Shown here piece after piece: positions 18,102 to 27,164 of a stretch of DNA of 64,000 nt. Origin of the DNA: SIG455 sp045589495 (GTDB lineage: Bacteria; Bacillota; Clostridia; UMGS1810); assembly GCA_045589495.1 (NCBI GenBank), contig JAZNPF010000038.1, forward strand, positions 79,529 to 143,528. The letters are read 5' to 3'. Every line of letters starts with the position of its first letter. Position 1 is the stretch's first letter. The position numbers and the translations under genes were made by a program. The notes under the pieces were generated by a model. That model ran no database searches, was not told the origin of the DNA, and saw nothing but the letters and a program-made list of their open reading frames with translations.

Positions 18102-19304
18102 TTATTTTCTTATTAAATGTAACGGCAGACCATCTGCCATAGGAACTGCAATCTCACCCTGAATAAGAGGTTTAGCATATTCTATGAATTTATCTGTAAT
18201 ATCATTACCGTCTTTTGAAATATATTCATCAGGAACTTTATTTTCTGCATTGGCAATTCCTGCAATTTGAACTGGGATAATATCTGTTTCAAACGGTGAT
18301 GTAGATTTGTGTTTGTATGCCATCATCACGCAACTTTTGCCGTCCAAAGCGGCGTTTACAGCGGTGTTGCCTATGGCAACAGAAAGGTTTATGTCTGTTT
18401 CAGAAAGCAGATGTCCGGCACATCTTTGTAAAAGATTTATTTCAATTGAACGCGCTTTGCAATGGAGAGTATTTTTGATTAACTCTTCCAGTGTTTTGCC
18501 TGCACCACCCAGTTGTCCGTGACCGAATGAGTCGTCTTTGAAAGCGGCAGACTGTTCAGAGATATATTTTCCGTTTTCGTCACGTATACCTTCGGATATA
18601 GCAACAACTATGCTGTGCTTTTCCTCAATTTTCTCTTTTACGTCACGTATGAAATCTTCAACAATGAACGGATGTTCGGGAAGATATATAAGGTCGGGGG
18701 TTGTGTTTCCGTTGCAACGTGCAAGTGCAGATGCAGCAGTGAGCCAACCGGCATTTCTGCCCATAATTTCTATTATTGTAACCGAGTTCAAATCATAACA
18801 AGTGCAATCCCGTGTTACTTCCATAACAGAAGTTGCTATGTATTTTGCCGCACTGCCAAAACCGGGACAATGATCTGTTCCGTAAAGGTCGTTGTCTATA
18901 GTTTTTGGTACGCCGATAACCTTAACTCCGTATGCAGTTGCTTTTTCAGATAATTTCGCAACAGTATCCATAGAATCATTTCCGCCTATGTAAAAGAAGT
19001 AACCTATATTATACTTTTCAAACAGAGCAAAAACATCGTCAATCTGTTCATTTTTGAGTCTGTATCTGCAAGAGCCGAGATATGATGACGGTGTAACTTT
19101 CAAAAGTTCAATATTATCTTTGTTTGAAAAAATATCGTTAAGGTTAATAAGTTTTTCTTTAAGCAGTCCGTCTATACCGTTTACAGCACCGTACAGTATG
19201 CCGATTTCATCGGTTGCAAGGCATTTTTCTATAACACCTGCTAAAGTTGCATTTATTGCGGCAGTGGGACCGCCTGACTGTCCTACTATAGCGTTTTTTA
19301 TCAT
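18102..19304 (-). CDS. 6-phosphofructokinase, PPi-dependent type
   Basis: This 400-residue PFK phosphorylates fructose 6-phosphate. The phosphate-donor loop reads GGNDSMDT rather than GGDGS, and the catalytic loop reads PKTIDNDL with Lys in place of the PGTIDND/PATIDND of ATP enzymes. Those features mark the pyrophosphate-using branch. MGRNAGWLTA binds the sugar phosphate. A second, ATP-type PFK is encoded at 38243. The start at 19304 is chosen because GGAG lies 8 bp upstream and its ATG overlaps the CpXC stop as ATGA. The donor assignment is from motifs, not assay. Confidence 0.88.
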   Translation of the reverse strand: MIKNAIVGQSGGPTAAINATLAGVIEKCLATDEIGILYGAVNGIDGLLKEKLINLNDIFSNKDNIELLKVTPSSYLGSCRYRLKNEQIDDVFALFEKYNIGYFFYIGGNDSMDTVAKLSEKATAYGVKVIGVPKTIDNDLYGTDHCPGFGSAAKYIATSVMEVTRDCTCYDLNSVTIIEIMGRNAGWLTAASALARCNGNTTPDLIYLPEHPFIVEDFIRDVKEKIEEKHSIVVAISEGIRDENGKYISEQSAAFKDDSFGHGQLGGAGKTLEELIKNTLHCKARSIEINLLQRCAGHLLSETDINLSVAIGNTAVNAALDGKSCVMMAYKHKSTSPFETDIIPVQIAGIANAENKVPDEYISKDGNDITDKFIEYAKPLIQGEIAVPMADGLPLHLIRK

Positions 19305-19927
19305 TTGCAATTCTCCTTTACATATTTTTCTGCCCAGTTAAGGTCTATTCTTTTCCAATCAAGAGTTGGAGATGATATAATTTCTTTATCAAGCATACGG
19401 CTTGTGTTAAAGTATGAATCTATCGCAACACAATGATGTGCAACAGGTTTGTCGAATTCATCACACACGGCAAATTCAAGTGCGTTGGCGGTTGTGTTGG
19501 AAAGAATTATCTTTGCGTTTGTGCCCAAGCCTTTTGGCGATGCAACATATTTATATTTTATAATTTCAAGTACACGGTCGTCAAGGTCATATTCAAAAAT
19601 TCTTGTTTTTTCGGATGCATATATAAATTCATTTACATATCTTAATCTGAAGTCGTTTTTGTTAAGTATGTTAAAGAGAGCAGTTTTAATTTCTTCTACA
19701 GGTTCAAAACCATTGGGAACAGAGATAATTGAATAATTTTTGAAAGCATTTATTATCTGGAATTTGTGCTCATAATAAAACTCTTCTCCGCATTCATGAC
19801 ATTTAATGCGGTTGACTTTACCGGCAAGCATACTTTTCAGTGCATCTTTGTCATGGTTGGAAATTATTTGTCTGTATATTGGTGCATCTGTTTCAATGTA
19901 TTGTCTGCAAAACGGACACACAGCCAT
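19301..19927 (-). CDS. CpXC-domain zinc-ribbon protein of unknown function
   Basis: This 208-residue protein has an N-terminal CpXC-type domain with cysteine pairs CPFC (about residues 4-7) and CHEC (about 38-41), likely binding one zinc. An alpha/beta body follows with no recognised catalytic motif. Function unknown. The start is unusual: the bases before the ATG hold no Shine-Dalgarno-like sequence, only an AT-rich stretch and CCCC. It overlaps pfk by four bases and follows holA by 33 bp. Confidence 0.75.
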   Translation of the reverse strand: MAVCPFCRQYIETDAPIYRQIISNHDKDALKSMLAGKVNRIKCHECGEEFYYEHKFQIINAFKNYSIISVPNGFEPVEEIKTALFNILNKNDFRLRYVNEFIYASEKTRIFEYDLDDRVLEIIKYKYVASPKGLGTNAKIILSNTTANALEFAVCDEFDKPVAHHCVAIDSYFNTSRMLDKEIISSPTLDWKRIDLNWAEKYVKENCK

Positions 19928-19960
19928 TTGGGGATAAATAATGTCTATTTTTATCAGTCC

Positions 19961-20953
19961 TTAATTATTCATTAGTGATACGGCAAGTTTTTCCAATGCC
20001 AGCCACGGTTCGCATAATCCGGTCTTTATATTCTCGTCTGCCTCATTACACATATATATGGCGTTTTCGAGTTCATCAAGTGTGAAGCGTTTCAGTTGAG
20101 AAAGATTTTTTCTTACAACGAAATCAGGCACTTTTGTTTTCTGTGCAATTACCGATGTAGGCTCATTTTCAAACACTTTAGTTTTACGTAAAATTGAAAA
20201 TTGTCTGAAAATAAGAGCAATTATCATAACAGGTTGTTCACGTAGAGTTTTAAGGTCACGAATGCCTTCAATAACTTTGCTTTTTCTGCCTGCTGTTATG
20301 TTGTCTATAAGGTCGAATACTTTACCTTCTAAACTTTTGCAGATACAGGCCTCAATATCTTCTCTTGATATAAGTTCTTCTTTGCCTGATGTAAAAGCAA
20401 TAAGTTTGTCTGCCTCGTTTTTAAGCAGATACATATTTCTGCCCACGTTTTCTATAATAAAGCAGATATCTTCTTTTGTCATGGATTTTCCGCTTTGCAA
20501 AAGTATTCTTGCGAACCAGTTTATAAGGTCGCTTTCTTTAGCCAATCCAAACTCCTCTGCTGTGTGATTCTTGGAAACTGCTTTAAAAAGAGCACTGCGT
20601 TTATCTACATTTGTTTCGCAAAAAACTATAACCATATAATCGGGAAGAGTATCAAAAATATCAGTCCAGAATTTCTTTGTTGCGTCATTTGATTTTGAAA
20701 ATATTCCGCTGTTTTTGAGAACGAGAATTTTTGTGTCCGACATAAAAGGCATAGACACCACAAACTCTGTAATTGCATCATTGTCAGGTTTTTCTGTGTT
20801 AAGTTTCATACAGTTAAACTCTTTCGGTCCTTCCTGCGTGCAGAGTTCTGTTATCTTGTCTGCGTAGAAGTCTTTCATAAAATCCTCTTCGCCATAGAGC
20901 AGGTATATACCTTTAACTGATTTATCTTTTATCTGTTGTTTTATATCAGGCAA
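19961..20953 (-). CDS. holA: DNA polymerase III subunit delta
   Basis: HolA is the clamp-loader subunit that opens the sliding clamp. The 330-residue protein has the delta N-terminal pattern (IYLLYGEEDFM), a divergent AAA+ body with no Walker A, and the C-terminal collar (FRQFSILRKTK, PWLALEKLAV). It follows comEC by 18 bp, the usual order in Firmicutes. Confidence 0.93.
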   Translation of the reverse strand: MPDIKQQIKDKSVKGIYLLYGEEDFMKDFYADKITELCTQEGPKEFNCMKLNTEKPDNDAITEFVVSMPFMSDTKILVLKNSGIFSKSNDATKKFWTDIFDTLPDYMVIVFCETNVDKRSALFKAVSKNHTAEEFGLAKESDLINWFARILLQSGKSMTKEDICFIIENVGRNMYLLKNEADKLIAFTSGKEELISREDIEACICKSLEGKVFDLIDNITAGRKSKVIEGIRDLKTLREQPVMIIALIFRQFSILRKTKVFENEPTSVIAQKTKVPDFVVRKNLSQLKRFTLDELENAIYMCNEADENIKTGLCEPWLALEKLAVSLMNN

Positions 20954-20971
20954 AGTTGTTTGCCTCCTTTA

Positions 20972-23284
20972 TCAATGTATTTTGATTTTTCCGTTTTTGT
21001 TTATGGTAAACTTTAAAGTTTTGTCTAAATCAGTACGAAGAACAGTAACGTTTTTATCGGCATATAAGTGTAAGATCTTATCGTCAGGATGTCCGTAATT
21101 ATTATTTTCGCCCACGCAGATATATGCGTATTCGGGAGATGCTGAATTTAAAAATTTCTCAAAAGACGGAGAATAACTTCCGTGATGAGGTGTTTTTAAA
21201 ATATCGCACGATATGTTGTCGTTCTGAAGCAAAATCTGTTGAGTATAACTTTCTATATCACCGGTGAAAAGTATGGATTTTCCGTAAACGGTAATTTTAA
21301 AAACAAGGGATGCGTTGTTTTCGTCATATATGTATTTGTTGTCGGGACTCAACACTTCAAACGAAGCGATGTCGCCTATGTTGAAATCATCGTCTTTGTC
21401 AATCATATACAATGGGATGTTTGAATCGCAACACACATCAAAAACAGATTTCAGTACATTTTCAGTTCCCGCTTTAAAATAGTTGGGTGTAATAATGCAA
21501 CCTATATTAAAGTCATCCGCCAGATTGATTATCCCGTTTGCGTGGTCTTCGTGAAAATGAGTGATTACAGCATAATCTATTTTGTTCGTTCCGTTTCTTA
21601 TTAGGAAAGGTTTTATGATTTTCTCGGCAGTGTCATAATCACTTTTTGCCATGCCACCGCCGTCAATAAGCATTGTTTTTCCGTCAGGGAATTCCATAAG
21701 AGTGCAATCTCCCTGGCCGACATTTATAACTGTCAGTTTAACGTTGTTTGATTTTGGCGGGAAGAATATGAGAATCACTGCGATACATGCTATTGAGAAC
21801 CTGATTGCATTTTTGTAAAAGCATCTGCATTTAATTGTCTTTTTAATCATATATACTGCAAAAATAGTAAGCAGTACAGATGACATAAATTGTATGATGC
21901 TTGTTTCCAGTATAGCAAAAGGGAAGGCTGAAATATATTCGGATATAATAAGAATAAACTTTATCATCAACCATATTCCGTTTGATAAGAATTTCGCAAT
22001 CACATCAAAAGGAAATATCATAAATGCAATTGAATTACCCATAAGGTATGGCATCATAGGTACTACTATGAGGTTTGTTACAATACCGAGAGTAGAGATT
22101 GTGCTAAAATAATATACGCATAATGCACTTGCGGCAATCTGTGCTGAAACTGACATTGAAAGAGTAGTACGGATGAATGACGGTTTTATAAAACGTGATA
22201 AAATTTTATCGACTTTATCATACAAAAGTATTATTCCAAGTGTAGATACTGCTGAAAGTACAAGCCTTACATCAAACAATGAAAAAGGATTTGCCATCAG
22301 TAAAATCAGCATCGCAAATGCAAGAGATTGAACAGAGTCGTTTTCCCTGTACACTAAAGCTGCTGAATTGGATATTATAAGCATTATAGCCGCGCGTTTT
22401 ACAGACGGTGAAAATCCGGTGATGGCGGTTATGAATACGGCTGAAATAATGTTGAAAACAGGGATTATAAATACGCATCCTTTGAATTTGAGTTTTTGTA
22501 AGAGAAAATTTATTATGATAAGCATTACTGAAAGATGCATACCTGATACAGACACTATGTGCGATATTCCTGCCCGTTTTACGGATGTTGCTATATCCTC
22601 CGGCATATCTGCTTTATACCCCAGCAGAATTGCTTTTAAAAATGATGATATATCACCGTTTAAATATCTGTCACACTTTTGAAGCATAGCATCTCTTAAT
22701 ACAAATATTTTATGTATTAAAGGATTTATGTTTTCGTAAGTTCCGTGATTTGAAATTGCAAAGTCGGATGCTTCGCATACAATGTGAATGTTTTGTGAAC
22801 GCAGATACTCTCTGTAGTTGAAACTGCCGTCATTTTCGTTTTCGTCAGGCAGTGTAACAGAAGTTTTGAATTCAATTTTATCGCCGTAATCGATATCTGC
22901 GTCAGTTCCGTTTACAAAAACGCGTATTTTACCGTTTAACTCAATAGTTTCGCCCATTGATACTGCAGATATCAAATTTGCAGTAAACAATATGCGGTCT
23001 TCGTCATATACAGGAGTTTCGTCAACTGCGCATACAACAGTTGCGGGTTTATCAATTATAGGATAAAAACTTTTGTTGCACAAAGAATATGTTGATGTAC
23101 AATTGAAAAATGAAAACACGGTGAAAAACAGGATGAGGATAAATTTTGTTGTATGTTTTCTTCTGATAAAATTTATAATTGAAAATATAGCAATTGTCAG
23201 AATATATGCATCAAAATACTCTGTTTTAAAAAATAAAATCATCAGCAAACAGGGTATAAGCACATATAGAGAAATGCGTTTCAT
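20972..23284 (-). CDS. comEC: ComEC/Rec2 competence membrane channel with MBL domain
   Basis: ComEC moves single-stranded DNA across the membrane during transformation. The 770-residue protein is full length. It has N-terminal membrane helices and an OB-like DUF4131 region, then the multi-helix Competence domain with VSGMHLSVM and PSVKRAAIM (about residues 240-300). A C-terminal metallo-beta-lactamase domain carries HFHEDHANG (about 582-590) and HHGSYSPS. The intact MBL motif suggests a nuclease-competent form. A consensus promoter lies upstream. No other competence gene is in the window, so natural transformability is not shown. Confidence 0.95.
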   Translation of the reverse strand: MKRISLYVLIPCLLMILFFKTEYFDAYILTIAIFSIINFIRRKHTTKFILILFFTVFSFFNCTSTYSLCNKSFYPIIDKPATVVCAVDETPVYDEDRILFTANLISAVSMGETIELNGKIRVFVNGTDADIDYGDKIEFKTSVTLPDENENDGSFNYREYLRSQNIHIVCEASDFAISNHGTYENINPLIHKIFVLRDAMLQKCDRYLNGDISSFLKAILLGYKADMPEDIATSVKRAGISHIVSVSGMHLSVMLIIINFLLQKLKFKGCVFIIPVFNIISAVFITAITGFSPSVKRAAIMLIISNSAALVYRENDSVQSLAFAMLILLMANPFSLFDVRLVLSAVSTLGIILLYDKVDKILSRFIKPSFIRTTLSMSVSAQIAASALCVYYFSTISTLGIVTNLIVVPMMPYLMGNSIAFMIFPFDVIAKFLSNGIWLMIKFILIISEYISAFPFAILETSIIQFMSSVLLTIFAVYMIKKTIKCRCFYKNAIRFSIACIAVILIFFPPKSNNVKLTVINVGQGDCTLMEFPDGKTMLIDGGGMAKSDYDTAEKIIKPFLIRNGTNKIDYAVITHFHEDHANGIINLADDFNIGCIITPNYFKAGTENVLKSVFDVCCDSNIPLYMIDKDDDFNIGDIASFEVLSPDNKYIYDENNASLVFKITVYGKSILFTGDIESYTQQILLQNDNISCDILKTPHHGSYSPSFEKFLNSASPEYAYICVGENNNYGHPDDKILHLYADKNVTVLRTDLDKTLKFTINKNGKIKIH

Positions 23285-23320
23285 GATACTTCTCCGATAA
23301 TGTAGGTAATATATAGTATA

Positions 23321-23349
23321 ATTATATATTCTTGATATTATAATGTCAA
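23321..23349 (-). promoter_or_regulatory. Sigma-A promoter for comEC-holA and downstream genes
   Basis: On the minus strand TTGACA (23344-23349) and TATAAT (23321-23326) are 17 bp apart. A constitutive-looking promoter is unusual for a competence gene and fits transcription on into holA. Confidence 0.87.
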
Positions 23350-23384
23350 TAAATATATAATTATGTAATATATTAAAATTACTC

Positions 23385-23413
23385 TTGAAAAATTTGTAAG
23401 ATGAATGTATAAT
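23385..23413 (+). promoter_or_regulatory. Sigma-A promoter for glyA
   Basis: TTGAAA (23385-23390) and TATAAT (23408-23413) are 17 bp apart. The glyA start lies 37 bp downstream with AAGGAA before the ATG. No riboswitch fits in the gap. Confidence 0.83.
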
Positions 23414-23450
23414 AAAGATATACTATGTCTTTAAGAAAGGAATTGTATTT

Positions 23451-24689
23451 ATGTATAGTACAGAAGAAATCAGAAAAGTTGATGCTCAGATTGCTGATGC
23501 TATTGAGGCGGAAGTAAATCGTCAGCGCAGTAAAATTGAACTTATAGCAAGTGAAAACTTTGTAAGTAATGCTGTTATAGAGGCGATGGGAACACCTCTT
23601 ACAAATAAATATGCCGAGGGCTATCCCGGAAAACGTTATTATGGCGGATGTGAATGTGTTGACGTTGTTGAAAATCTCGCCATTGAACGTGCTAAAAAGA
23701 TTTTTGGAGCAGAACACGCAAATGTTCAGCCCCATTCAGGTGCACAGGCTAATATGGCAGTATTCTTTGCATGCCTTGAACCCGGTGATACCGTTATGGG
23801 TATGAATCTTTCTCATGGCGGACATCTGAGCCACGGCAGCCCTGTTAATATGTCAGGTAAATATTTCAATATCGTACCTTACGGTGTTGACGAAAAAACC
23901 GAAATGCTTGATTATGATGAAGTACGCAGAATTGCTCTTGAGTGTAAACCCAAACTCATTGTTGCAGGCGCAAGTGCATATTCACGTACACTTGATTTTG
24001 AAAAATTCTCTGCAATTGCTAAAGAAGTTGGTGCATATCTTATGGTAGATATTGCACATATTGCAGGTCTTGTTGCTGCAGGGCTTCATCCCAACCCCGT
24101 GCCTTATGCAGATTTCGTTACAAGTACAACTCACAAAACATTGCGCGGTCCAAGAGGCGGTATGATTCTCTGTAAAGAAGAACACGCAAAAATGATAAAC
24201 AAGGCAGTGTTCCCGGGTATTCAGGGTGGACCATTGATGCACATTATTGCTGCTAAAGCAGTATGCTTCGGTGAGGCTCTTACAGACGAATTCAAAGCAT
24301 ACCAGACACAGATTGTTAAAAATGCTGCAGCACTTTCGGAAGCACTTAAAGAAAAAGGTTTCAAACTTGTTTCTGATGGCACAGATAACCACCTGATGCT
24401 GATTGATTTGAGAAATATGGACATCACAGGTAAAGATGCAGAAAAAATGCTTGACGAAGTTGGAATTACTGCAAACAAAAATACTATTCCGTTTGAAACA
24501 ACATCACCATTTATCACAAGCGGTTTGAGAATCGGTACACCTGCTGTTACATCAAGAGGTATGAAAGAAGAAGATATGGCAGAGATTGCTGACCTTATCG
24601 GCCTTACATTGAGTGATTTTGAGAAGAATCAGGATAACGTGCGTGAAAGAGTAGCGGCTCTTTGCGACAAGTATCCGCTTTACAGATAA
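23451..24689 (+). CDS. glyA: Serine hydroxymethyltransferase
   Basis: This PLP enzyme (412 residues) interconverts serine and glycine and charges tetrahydrofolate with one-carbon units. Motifs are ELIASENF (about residues 27-34), NKYAEGYPGKRYYGG, and the PLP lysine in STTHKTLRGPRGG (about 224-236). It has its own promoter and terminator and so is a single-gene unit. Confidence 0.98.
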   Translation: MYSTEEIRKVDAQIADAIEAEVNRQRSKIELIASENFVSNAVIEAMGTPLTNKYAEGYPGKRYYGGCECVDVVENLAIERAKKIFGAEHANVQPHSGAQANMAVFFACLEPGDTVMGMNLSHGGHLSHGSPVNMSGKYFNIVPYGVDEKTEMLDYDEVRRIALECKPKLIVAGASAYSRTLDFEKFSAIAKEVGAYLMVDIAHIAGLVAAGLHPNPVPYADFVTSTTHKTLRGPRGGMILCKEEHAKMINKAVFPGIQGGPLMHIIAAKAVCFGEALTDEFKAYQTQIVKNAAALSEALKEKGFKLVSDGTDNHLMLIDLRNMDITGKDAEKMLDEVGITANKNTIPFETTSPFITSGLRIGTPAVTSRGMKEEDMAEIADLIGLTLSDFEKNQDNVRERVAALCDKYPLYR

Positions 24690-24706
24690 TTTATATATAA
24701 AATATT

Positions 24707-24738
24707 AAACCAAGCCGCATATATCGTGGCTTGGTTTT
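24707..24738 (+). terminator. Terminator after glyA
   Basis: AAACCAAGCC (24707-24716) pairs with GGCTTGGTTT (24728-24737) around an 11-base loop. TTTT-rich sequence follows. Confidence 0.85.
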
Positions 24739-24760
24739 GATTTTTTAAGAGGTGATTTAT

Positions 24761-26035
24761 ATGACATCTCCCCTTGCTGACAGAATACGTCCCAAAACAC
24801 TGGAAGATGTAGTGGGGCAGAGCCATATAATAGGTGAGGACAAACTGCTTACAAATCTGGTTTGCGGCGGTGATATTCCGAATATGATATTTTTCGGACC
24901 GTCAGGAACGGGAAAAACAACTGTTGCCAATATTTGTGCTGAGGCAAGCGGAAAAGTTTTTTATAAACTCAATGCTACTAATGCGTCCACAAAAGATATT
25001 AAAGATATTGTAGCAGAACTTGACACTCTGCATGCCGGAGGCGGTGTTCTTCTGTATCTTGATGAGATACAGAATTTTAATAAAAAGCAGCAGCAGTCGC
25101 TTTTGGAGTATATAGAAAACGGCAGTATAACGCTTATTGCAAGCACTACGGAAAATCCGTATTTTTATGTGTATAATGCTATACTTTCACGAAGTACAGT
25201 GGTGGAGTTTTTACCTATTGAAGCAGATGATGTTTTAAATGCTGTACGCCGTGGTGTAGAGTGCATTAAAAGTGATTATCCCGATAAAGTAATAAATTTT
25301 TCAGATGAGGCTATTATCCATATCGCACATACGTCGGGCGGCGATGTGCGCAAATCTTTAAACGCAGTTGAAATGTGTGTTAAGATGCGTCTTTACAGAG
25401 ATAGCGACGAACTTAATATTGATATAGAAACCGCCTGTGCGGCCACGCAGAAATCTGCGTTTATGTTTGATAAAGACGGTGACAGTCACTATGATGTTAT
25501 GAGTGCATTTCAAAAGTCAATACGCGGAAGTGATCCCGATGCGGCGGTTCACTATCTTGCACGCTTACTTGAAGGCGGCGACCTTATATCTGCGTGCAGA
25601 AGACTTATGGTTATAGCGGCAGAGGATATAGGACTTGCGTATCCGAATGCGATAACCGTTACAAAATCATGTGTTGACTGTGCTTTGCAACTGGGACTTC
25701 CCGAAGCACGTATACCGCTTGCCGATGCTGCCATAATGCTTGCGTGCCTGCCAAAATCAAACGCAGGGATATGCGCTATTGATGATGCAATAGCGGATAT
25801 AAAATCAGGAAAAGGCGGAAGTATACCGTTGCATCTTAAAGATGCACATTATTCCGGTGCGGGTAAACTTGGCAGAGGAAAAGAATACAAATATCCGCAT
25901 GCATACAAAAACTCGTATGTGGAGCAGCAGTATCTTCCTGATGCATTGGTTGGCAAACATTATTATGTTCCACGTAAAAACAAAACTGAAGAGGCATATA
26001 AAAAGTACCTCGAATTTTTAAAAGAAGATAAATAG
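24761..26035 (+). CDS. rarA: Replication-associated recombination protein A (RarA/MgsA)
   Basis: This AAA+ ATPase (424 residues) acts at stalled replication forks. It has Walker A GPSGTGKTT (about residues 44-52), Walker B LLYLDEIQ (about 94-101), a sensor region STTENPYF, and the C-terminal tetramerisation part with LPDAL and HYYVPR. The ATG at 24761 is preferred because AAGAGGTGA ends 5 bp before it. An upstream GTG at 24752 lies within that site. No promoter is evident in the short gap after the glyA terminator, so readthrough may supply some transcription. Confidence 0.95.
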   Translation: MTSPLADRIRPKTLEDVVGQSHIIGEDKLLTNLVCGGDIPNMIFFGPSGTGKTTVANICAEASGKVFYKLNATNASTKDIKDIVAELDTLHAGGGVLLYLDEIQNFNKKQQQSLLEYIENGSITLIASTTENPYFYVYNAILSRSTVVEFLPIEADDVLNAVRRGVECIKSDYPDKVINFSDEAIIHIAHTSGGDVRKSLNAVEMCVKMRLYRDSDELNIDIETACAATQKSAFMFDKDGDSHYDVMSAFQKSIRGSDPDAAVHYLARLLEGGDLISACRRLMVIAAEDIGLAYPNAITVTKSCVDCALQLGLPEARIPLADAAIMLACLPKSNAGICAIDDAIADIKSGKGGSIPLHLKDAHYSGAGKLGRGKEYKYPHAYKNSYVEQQYLPDALVGKHYYVPRKNKTEEAYKKYLEFLKEDK

Positions 26036-26040
26036 CAATA

Positions 26041-26153
26041 AAAAATCCCATTCGTTAGGTCGAGGTTGACAAGGAAGTAATGGTTTTGAAGCCTGATTTT
26101 CCGTTTATGCTTCGCAAAAAAACCCCGAAATACGCTAGTATTACGGGATTTTT
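26041..26153. other. Structured intergenic element between rarA and fba
   Basis: The 113 bp are bounded by a 9-bp inverted repeat, AAAAATCCC (26041-26049) and GGGATTTTT (26145-26153). Inside is a compact GC-richer segment with further pairing, for example GAAGC/GCTTC. The right end also forms the terminator hairpin, so outer and inner pairings compete for the same CCC/GGG bases. Nothing else in the window matches it. It could be a dispersed repeat or a small RNA. I cannot assign it to a known family. Confidence 0.4.
26124..26147. terminator. Bidirectional terminator between rarA and fba
   Basis: The arms CCCGAAATAC (26124-26133) and GTATTACGGG (26138-26147) pair with one mismatch around GCTA. 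T-runs follow on both strands, closing the convergent rarA and fba units. Confidence 0.82.
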
Positions 26154-26171
26154 GCTTTTATAAAAGATTCA

Positions 26172-27035
26172 TTATGCTTTGTTAACAGAACCGAAAAGTT
26201 CCATTTTTTCTTTGACCGTTGCTTTAATGGCTTCAAATCCGGGAGCAAGAAGTTTTCTTGGGTCAAAGCCTTTGCCCTGCTGATCTTTGCCTGCTTCGAT
26301 GTATTCTCTTACTGCTGCTGCAAATGACAACTGACATTCTGTGTTTACATTGATTTTTGAAACACCTAAAGAGATTGCTTTTTTAATCATATCTTCAGGA
26401 ATACCTGTGCCGCCGTGCAGAACTAATGGCATACCGTTTGTAACTTCCTGAACTTTTGCAAGAACATCAAAGTTAAGACCTGCCCAGTTTTCCGGATATT
26501 TGCCGTGGATATTACCAATACCGGCTGCAAGCATATCAACGCCGAGATCAGCAATCATTTTACATTCAGCCGGATCTGCAACTTCGCCGTTTCCTACAAC
26601 GCCGTCTTCTTCTCCGCCGATAGCACCTACTTCAGCCTCGATACTCATACCTTTAGCACGTGCTGCAGCAATGATTTCTTTTGTTTTTTCAATATTTTCA
26701 TCTATAGCATAGTGAGAGCCGTCAAACATAACAGAAGAGAAACCTGCTTCGATTACTTTGTAAGCCCCTTCATAACTGCCGTGGTCAAGATGGAGTGCAA
26801 CAGGAACTGTGATACCGAGTTCTTTCATCATTCCGTTAACCATACCAACAACAGTGGTGTAACCGCACATATATTTGCCTGCGCCTTCAGACACACCTAA
26901 AATAACAGGTGATTTACATTCTTCGGCTGTAAGCAAAACTGCTTTTGCCCATTCTAAATTGTTGATGTTGAACTGACCAACAGCGTAGCCGCCGGCTCTT
27001 GCTTTTGTAAGCATTTCTTTTGCAGAAACTAACAT
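26172..27035 (-). CDS. fba: Class II fructose-bisphosphate aldolase
   Basis: This zinc aldolase (287 residues) splits fructose 1,6-bisphosphate in glycolysis. Motifs are HLDHGSYEG (metal and active-site His/Asp, about residues 82-90), EAEVGAIGG, IGNIHGKYP, LHGGTGIP and KINVNTE, typical of class IIA/B enzymes of the Fba/GatY group. Tagatose-bisphosphate aldolases look similar, but the single-gene context with its own promoter favours Fba. Confidence 0.93.
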   Translation of the reverse strand: MLVSAKEMLTKARAGGYAVGQFNINNLEWAKAVLLTAEECKSPVILGVSEGAGKYMCGYTTVVGMVNGMMKELGITVPVALHLDHGSYEGAYKVIEAGFSSVMFDGSHYAIDENIEKTKEIIAAARAKGMSIEAEVGAIGGEEDGVVGNGEVADPAECKMIADLGVDMLAAGIGNIHGKYPENWAGLNFDVLAKVQEVTNGMPLVLHGGTGIPEDMIKKAISLGVSKINVNTECQLSFAAAVREYIEAGKDQQGKGFDPRKLLAPGFEAIKATVKEKMELFGSVNKA

Positions 27036-27085
27036 TTATATATCCTCCCGGTAAAAAATATTGTGCATATATATTGCCACTGAAT

Positions 27086-27114
27086 ATTATATATTATTTA
27101 TGAAGTTATGTCAA
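27086..27114 (-). promoter_or_regulatory. Sigma-A promoter for fba
   Basis: On the minus strand TTGACA (27109-27114) and TATAAT (27086-27091) are separated by 17 bp, a consensus match. Confidence 0.9.
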
Positions 27115-27120
27115 CCGCAA

Positions 27121-27151
27121 AAAAGAGGCAATTTTCAAAATTGCCTCTTTT
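27121..27151 (-). terminator. Terminator after the ROK-like kinase gene
   Basis: Arms of 15 bp (27121-27135 with 27137-27151, AAAAGAGGCAATTTT) form a near-perfect hairpin followed by T-rich sequence on the minus strand. It isolates nagA-ROK from fba. Confidence 0.9.
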
Positions 27152-27164
27152 AAAATTAAAATTA

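Noticed and set aside
26081..26161. A 26-codon frame starting at ATG 26081 and reading through the terminator
   Set aside because: The Shine-Dalgarno-like AAGGAAG is too close to the ATG and the frame consists of hairpin sequence.
26036..26171. 6S RNA near rarA, as in Bacillus
   Set aside because: The gap is too short for a 6S RNA of about 190 nt and shows no central bulge structure.
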